Shown: positions 48,190 through 51,904 of the stretch, piece by piece
Position numbering within the stretch: position 1 is the first letter of the stretch
How the letters are laid out: every line of letters starts with the position of its first letter
Position numbers and translations under genes: made by a program
From: Candidatus Gemmiger avistercoris
Lineage (GTDB): Bacteria > Bacillota > Clostridia > Oscillospirales > Ruminococcaceae
NCBI GenBank assembly: GCA_019116705.1
Contig: DXBF01000068.1
Span: 1-51,904, forward strand
Direction: 5' to 3'
DNA: 51,904 nt
The notes under the pieces: model-generated
What the model was told of the DNA's origin: nothing
Databases searched by the model: none
The model's input: the letters and a program-made list of their open reading frames with translations, nothing else

Positions 48190-48824
48190 AAAAGACATGG
48201 ATCTGTCTGTCTCTGCTGGCTGCGCTGGCTCTGACCGCCTGCGGCGGCGCCAGCAGCTCCTCCGCCCAGGCCACGCCCACCCCGCTGCCGGGGATGGACG
48301 AACCCGCCACCCCGCCGGAGAGCGGCGACGCGGTGGACCCCGGTATGGACGCCACCCCCGAGGAAAGCGCGCCCGTGGCGGATGAAGAACTGAGCGGGAT
48401 GGTGGATACCCTCTACGCCGCCTACCCGGTGGATCTGATGATGCTGACCACCAGCGCCGTCGACCTGACGAATGCGGACTGGTGCCAGTACCACACCGGG
48501 CTGGACGCCGAACTGGCCGCCAAGGTGGACGCCGCCGTCGTGTCGGAATCCATGACCGGCAGCCAGGCCTACAGCCTGGTGCTGGCCCGTGTGAAAGATG
48601 AGGCCGACGCCCAGGCCGTCGCCGACGCCATGCTGGAGAACATCCAGATGAACAAATGGGTCTGCGTCATGGCGGACAAGGCCCGCGTGGCCGCCTTCGG
48701 CGACAAGGTGCTGTTCGTGATGAGCAGTTCCGAACTTACCGACGCCGACGCGCTGATGGACGCCGTCCCCGGCGCGCTGGGCGTGACCTTCGACTACGAG
48801 AACAGCAAGGATGCCGCCGTCTGA
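48186..48824 (+). CDS. DUF4358 lipoprotein
   Basis: A 212-residue exported lipoprotein. The signal is MKKTWICLSLLAALALTACG with the lipidated cysteine at residue 19 in LTAC. A Ser/Pro/Thr/Glu-rich spacer (residues 22-65) follows, then a globular domain with YPVDLMMLTTSAVDL, the pattern of DUF4358, a family of unknown role in Clostridia. The ATG overlaps the cyclo-ligase stop and AGAAAGGAAC lies upstream. It ends at a strong terminator. Confidence 0.85.
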   Translation: MKKTWICLSLLAALALTACGGASSSSAQATPTPLPGMDEPATPPESGDAVDPGMDATPEESAPVADEELSGMVDTLYAAYPVDLMMLTTSAVDLTNADWCQYHTGLDAELAAKVDAAVVSESMTGSQAYSLVLARVKDEADAQAVADAMLENIQMNKWVCVMADKARVAAFGDKVLFVMSSSELTDADALMDAVPGALGVTFDYENSKDAAV

Positions 48825-48840
48825 TCCGCAGTGATGCCGC

Positions 48841-48880
48841 AGAGGCCGCCCCGGAAGATTCCGGGGCGGCCTCTTTTTTT
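48841..48880 (+). terminator. Terminator after the DUF4358 gene
   Basis: AGAGGCCGCCCCGGAA pairs with TTCCGGGGCGGCCTCT and is followed by TTTTTT. Confidence 0.93.
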
Positions 48881-48884
48881 GGTA

Positions 48885-48936
48885 TTGACAACTTTTCTTG
48901 TCAATGCTAAAATAGTGTTGACAACAATAGTTGTCA
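48885..48936 (+). promoter_or_regulatory. Promoter of the XRE/DUF3169 operon with two perfect operator palindromes
   Basis: TTGACA (48885-48890), 17-nt spacer, TAAAAT (48908-48913). Palindrome 1, TTGACAA-N6-TTGTCAA (48885-48891, 48898-48904), covers the -35 and spacer. Palindrome 2, TGACAAC-N4-GTTGTCA (48919-48925, 48930-48936), covers the transcription start. A further half-site TTGACAA lies at 48939-48945. This is a strong autorepression layout. Confidence 0.75.
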
Positions 48937-48980
48937 TTTTGACAAGATTCCCCGTCATTTATTGGAAAGGAGGCTCGCCC

Positions 48981-49202
48981 GTGCCGCTGCACAACCGGTT
49001 GAAAGAACACCGTGCCCGGCTGGGGGTCAACCAGCAGCAGATGGGCGCACTGGCCGGGGTCTCGCGCCAGACCATCAGCCAGATCGAGCGGGGGGACTAT
49101 TCCCCCTCGGTGACATTGGCGCTGAAACTGGCCAAACTCTGCGGCGTGGCCGTGGAGGACATCTTTACCTATGAGGAGGACGCCCCCGATGAAACACGAT
49201 GA
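48981..49202 (+). CDS. Small XRE-family helix-turn-helix regulator
   Basis: A 73-residue protein made of one HTH domain: LKEHRARLGVNQQQMGALAG followed by VSRQTISQIERGDYSPSVTL. The GTG start at 48981 follows AAAGGAGG by 7 nt. Such minimal regulators are commonly paired with a membrane protein gene, here DUF3169, whose ATG lies inside this gene (14-nt overlap). It very likely binds the two TTGACAA palindromes in front of its own promoter. The signal it responds to may come from the membrane partner. Confidence 0.9.
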   Translation: MPLHNRLKEHRARLGVNQQQMGALAGVSRQTISQIERGDYSPSVTLALKLAKLCGVAVEDIFTYEEDAPDETR

Positions 49203-49974
49203 AAACAACGCCATCCAGAAAGAAAACCACAGGAACTGGCTGAAATTTGTCCTGATCCTGCCGCTCAGCGCGGCAGGCGGCGCGGTGCTGGGCTACAGCG
49301 CCGCCTGGCTGGCCGGTAACGCCGCCCTCGGCGCCCTGGCCGACACCGTCGGGCGGGCCGCCGGGGCCTGCGCCCCCTTCGCCGTGCTGGCCGCCGCCCT
49401 CTTCCTGATCCCGGCGGCGATCTGCCTGCGGCGGGGCCAAGCCCTTTTCGCCCGCTGGGACGGCGAGGAGGAGGAAACGCCCGAACTGGCCGGCAGCATC
49501 CTGAGCTGGTCCCTGCTCTGGCTCACGGCGGCGCAGCTGGGCGGCTTCCTGCTGTTCGGCGTGGCCGCCTCGCTGGCACCGCTGGGGTATGCCGACCCGA
49601 TGGCGCTTCTGCCCGCCGTAGGCGAGATGCTGTTCCTGACGCTGTCCATCATCGCTTTGCAGCGGCGGGTGGTGGATCTGACCCGGCGCTTCAACCCCGA
49701 AAAGCAGGGCAGCGTCTACGATCTCAAGTTCCGGCAAAAATGGCTGGCCAGCTGCGATGAAGCCGAACGCCAGCGTATCGGGCAGGCCGCCTACACCAGT
49801 TACACCGTGACTTCCTACAGTTGCCTGTTCGTCTGGCTCCTTCTGGTCGTCATCAACTTGCTGGCGCCCATCGGCCCGCTGCCCATCATCGCGGTGTTCA
49901 TTCCCTGGGCGCTGGGCCAGTTTACCTACCTGGGTCAGTGCATCAGGATGGAAACCCCCAAGCGTTCCCGGTAA
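49189..49974 (+). CDS. DUF3169 membrane protein
   Basis: A 261-residue protein with six hydrophobic segments arranged in three pairs (about residues 18-40, 50-75, 100-125, 135-150, 205-225, 228-245). Before the last pair, RRFNPEKQGSVYDLKFRQKW and SCDEAERQRIGQAAYTSY form a soluble loop that is the family mark of DUF3169. The function is unknown; the family is regularly encoded after a small XRE regulator, as here. GAGGAGGACGCCCCCG precedes the ATG at 49189, which lies inside the regulator gene. Confidence 0.85.
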   Translation: MKHDENNAIQKENHRNWLKFVLILPLSAAGGAVLGYSAAWLAGNAALGALADTVGRAAGACAPFAVLAAALFLIPAAICLRRGQALFARWDGEEEETPELAGSILSWSLLWLTAAQLGGFLLFGVAASLAPLGYADPMALLPAVGEMLFLTLSIIALQRRVVDLTRRFNPEKQGSVYDLKFRQKWLASCDEAERQRIGQAAYTSYTVTSYSCLFVWLLLVVINLLAPIGPLPIIAVFIPWALGQFTYLGQCIRMETPKRSR

Positions 49975-49990
49975 CGCAGCATTTTATTCT

Positions 49991-50013
49991 TTTTGTATAG
50001 ATTCCATACAAAA
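49991..50013. repeat. Perfect 8-bp inverted repeat TTTTGTAT-N7-ATACAAAA
   Basis: Lies 17 nt after the DUF3169 stop in an AT-rich patch. No T run follows, so it looks more like a protein-binding site than a terminator. Confidence 0.4.
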
Positions 50014-50079
50014 ATCCGTTTTGTAAACAAAAGCAGGCGATCTCGCCTCCTCCCTGTGGGTAGTAAACGCAGGGCTTTT

Positions 50080-50118
50080 CCCCCGGCAGCACCTCCACAC
50101 TTCGCCGGGGGTGTTTTT
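50080..50118 (+). terminator. Terminator between the DUF3169 gene and the second XRE gene
   Basis: CCCCCGGC (50080-50087) / GCCGGGGG (50104-50111) then TGTTTTT. Confidence 0.85.
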
Positions 50119-50205
50119 GCCCCTCGCGGCCGCCACTCTACGGTGCGTGGGTGTTCTTCCGGCCTGCCCGATGCTATAATACCGTCAGAAAGGAGGGAGA
50201 TCCCC

Positions 50206-50811
50206 ATGGACCAAAGCAAAACCGGCCGCTTCATTGCCGAAATGCGCCGGACCCGGAACCTGACCCAGCGGCAGCTGGCCGAGCGGCTTGCCATCAGCGA
50301 CAAGACCGTATCCAAATGGGAATGCGGCAAGGGGCTGCCGGAAGTTTCGCTGATGCTGCCCCTGTGCGAGATCTTACAGATCACCGTCAACGACCTGCTC
50401 TCCGGCGAGCGGGTGGCTGACGGCGACTACCAGAAAAAAGCGGAGGAAAATATGATGGACCTGATCCGGGAAAATGCCGAAAACCGGGAGCGTATGACCC
50501 TTTCCATCGTCTGCGGGGCCGTCACTGTCATCGCGGTCTGCGCGCTGGTTTTTATCGCTTCCTATCTGGAACTGCCGGTGGCGGCGCGTGTTCTGCTGCT
50601 GCTCTTTGCCCTGTTCACGGGCGCTTTGGGCATCGGGGCCGCCGCACGGCTGGAAGTCAAGGCCGGATACTACGAGTGCCCGCACTGCGGCGCCCTGTTT
50701 GTCCCCACCATGGCCGACTACGTCAAGGGCCTGCACACGCTGACGCGGCGGCGGCTCACCTGCCCCGCCTGCGGCAAGACCAGTATGTGCCGCCACCGCG
50801 TCACACGGTAA
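50206..50811 (+). CDS. XRE regulator with two transmembrane helices and C-terminal zinc ribbon
   Basis: A 201-residue membrane-anchored regulator. Residues 7-62 are an XRE HTH (RNLTQRQLAERLAISDKTVS then KWECGKGLPEVS). Two hydrophobic helices follow at about 98-118 and 124-144. The tail has CPHC near residue 160 and CPAC near 187, a zinc ribbon on the cytosolic side. Both ends being cytosolic, the protein may sense metal or membrane state. AAAGGAGGGAGATCCCC precedes the ATG at 50206. TATAAT at 50175-50180 gives a promoter with a weak -35. It is a single-gene unit. Confidence 0.85.
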   Translation: MDQSKTGRFIAEMRRTRNLTQRQLAERLAISDKTVSKWECGKGLPEVSLMLPLCEILQITVNDLLSGERVADGDYQKKAEENMMDLIRENAENRERMTLSIVCGAVTVIAVCALVFIASYLELPVAARVLLLLFALFTGALGIGAAARLEVKAGYYECPHCGALFVPTMADYVKGLHTLTRRRLTCPACGKTSMCRHRVTR

Positions 50812-50844
50812 AAGGGCAGGCCCGCGCCCCCGGCCCGCACGCAG

Positions 50845-50880
50845 AAAGACGCCGCAGCGGAAACGCTGCGGCGTCTTTGT
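50845..50880. terminator. Bidirectional terminator before etfA
   Basis: AAAGACGCCGCAGCG-GAAA-CGCTGCGGCGTCTTT, near-perfect 15-bp arms, between converging genes. Confidence 0.92.
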
Positions 50881-50906
50881 TATGCGATTGAGAACGCAGG
50901 GGTTCC

Positions 50907-51904
50907 TTACGCCTTGGCGGCGCGGATCTCCTTGATGAGCTCGGGCACGACTTTGAACAGGTCGCCCACGATGCCGTAGGAGGCCACGTCGAAGATGGGC
51001 GCGCTCTCGTTCTTGTTGATGGCGATGATGGTCTCGGAGTCCTGCATACCGGCCACATGCTGGATGGCGCCGGAGATGCCCAGGGCCACGTAGATGCGGG
51101 GATGCACGGTCTTGCCGGTCTGGCCCACCTGATGATCGCTGGACAGCCAGCCTTCATCGGTGACGGCGCGGGAAGCGCCCACGACGCCGCCCAGCACGCC
51201 GGCCAATTCCTCGGCCAGGGCGATGCCCTTCTCCACGTCGGAGCTGATGCCGCGGCCCACGGAGACCACCACGTCGGCGCCGATCAGATCGACCATCTTC
51301 TTGGCGCTCTTCTTGATGTCCAGGATCTCCACATGGATGTCCTCGGCGGTCAGGGCCGGGGCGATCTTCTCCACCACCACCTTGGCGGCACCGGCCTCGT
51401 CGTAGGGCTGGGTCTGCATGACGCCGGGACGGACGGTGGACATCTGCGGGCGGAAGCGCGGGCAGATGATGGTAGCCATCAGGTGGCCGCCGAAGGCCGG
51501 ACGGGTCATCTTGAGGTTGGTATTCTCCTCAAACTTGGTGTTGTCCACATCGATGTTGGAGGTAGTGCGCAGGAATTCCTTGTACTTCTCCACGTCCACA
51601 TCCAGGTGGGTGCAGTCGGCAGTCAGGCCGGTGTGCAGGCGGGCGGCGCAGCGGGGGCCCAGGTCGCGGCCCAGGTTGGTGGCGCCGATCAGCACGATCT
51701 CGGGCTTCTTCTCCATGACCAGGTCGCAGAGGGCCTTGGCGTAGCCGTCGGTGGTGTAGTCTTTCAGCAGGGGGCTGTCGATGTAGTAAACGCGGTCCGC
51801 GCCGTAGCCGCCCAGGGCCTTGACGTAGTTCTCATTCACTTCGCTGCCCATGACAACGCCGCACAGCTCAACGCCCAGGTCGTTGGCCAGCTTGCGGCCT
51901 TCGC
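50907..51904 (-). CDS. etfA: Electron transfer flavoprotein subunit alpha (5' end outside window)
   Basis: At least 331 residues are in the window; the frame continues through the right edge (upstream codons read EGRKLANDLGVELCGVV before MGSEVNENY). The C-terminal FAD domain is complete: VSVGRGISSDVEKGIALAEE, GASRAVTDEGWLSSDHQVGQ, GKTVHPRIYVALGISGAIQH, SETIIAINKNESAPIFDVAS and YGIVGDL. EtfA with EtfB carries electrons from acyl-CoA dehydrogenases; in butyrate producers the complex bifurcates electrons to ferredoxin. EtfB and the dehydrogenase would lie beyond the edge. Codon use is highly biased, consistent with strong expression. Confidence 0.95.
   Translation of the reverse strand, partial: EGRKLANDLGVELCGVVMGSEVNENYVKALGGYGADRVYYIDSPLLKDYTTDGYAKALCDLVMEKKPEIVLIGATNLGRDLGPRCAARLHTGLTADCTHLDVDVEKYKEFLRTTSNIDVDNTKFEENTNLKMTRPAFGGHLMATIICPRFRPQMSTVRPGVMQTQPYDEAGAAKVVVEKIAPALTAEDIHVEILDIKKSAKKMVDLIGADVVVSVGRGISSDVEKGIALAEELAGVLGGVVGASRAVTDEGWLSSDHQVGQTGKTVHPRIYVALGISGAIQHVAGMQDSETIIAINKNESAPIFDVASYGIVGDLFKVVPELIKEIRAAKA

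Overview
The window looks like a chromosome segment from a GC-rich gut Firmicute of the Oscillospiraceae (Gemmiger / Faecalibacterium / Subdoligranulum type). This is inferred from several features: strong AGGAGG-like ribosome sites on nearly every gene; sigma-A promoters of TTGACA-N17-TATAAT type in short AT-rich gaps inside otherwise GC-rich DNA; many hairpin+T-run terminators; and families typical of anaerobic Clostridia (DUF6320, DUF711, DUF1292, DUF3169, DUF4358, PF06541, DegV/FakA, the paired DNA-repair radical SAM proteins, and hydroxyacyl-CoA dehydratase activators). The species call is an inference. No tRNA, rRNA or CRISPR array was seen.

Layout. 1-~136: right end of an IS3-family insertion sequence. 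158-4048 (minus): four-gene operon of a glycosyltransferase-like protein, an HSL-type hydrolase, an HxxxD acyltransferase and a DUF6320 zinc-ribbon membrane protein; divergent from 4258-6751, an MBOAT O-acyltransferase with its DHHW/AlgJ-like partner (cell-surface acylation). 6930-10032: IclR regulator divergent from a KDPG aldolase (with a fused VOC-like domain) and a KDG kinase, i.e. the end of a hexuronate route. 10187-13403: bioY, ruvX, a cis-prenyltransferase, a cyclophilin lipoprotein (opposite strand) and a DUF1292 protein. 13437-13643: a structured RNA candidate ahead of a redoxin-fold protein that lacks the redox cysteines. 14531-15826: cutC and a GNAT acetyltransferase.

15892-19304: an S24/LexA-like regulator divergent from a small membrane protein and followed by the radical-SAM DNA modification/repair pair. 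19295-22292: an orphan BlaI/MecI-type repressor with three operator-like dyads, then serC-serA. 22338-24973: a 57-aa membrane protein, then pyridoxal kinase, trmL and degV. 25207-26864: an ACT-domain sensor and DUF711 protein behind a structured leader. 26923-29243: carboxymuconolactone-decarboxylase-like and ferredoxin genes divergent from a Crp/Fnr regulator with an FNR-shaped operator. 29321-31635: tsaE-tsaB-rpiB-upp operon, divergent from an ftsW/rodA gene. 32983-36337: small membrane proteins, a D-2-hydroxyacid dehydrogenase and queH.

36879-41166: a very large dehydratase-activator protein split into two adjacent genes. 41223-47372 (minus): a polysaccharide export locus with rfbC, ABC-2 permease, ABC ATPase and two paralogous double glycosyltransferases, with an orphan FakA-like domain gene between the two transferases. 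47635-48824: 5-formyl-THF cyclo-ligase and a DUF4358 lipoprotein. 48981-50811: an XRE/DUF3169 pair behind strong palindromic operators, and an XRE-TM-zinc-ribbon protein. 50907-end: etfA, cut by the window edge.

Most of the window is ordinary core metabolism. The parts best worth following up are the RNA at 13437-13643, the S24 regulator plus radical-SAM repair module with its leader hairpin, the orphan BlaI circuit at serCA, the FakA-domain insertion in the polysaccharide operon, and the terminator-only transcription unit near 36.6 kb.
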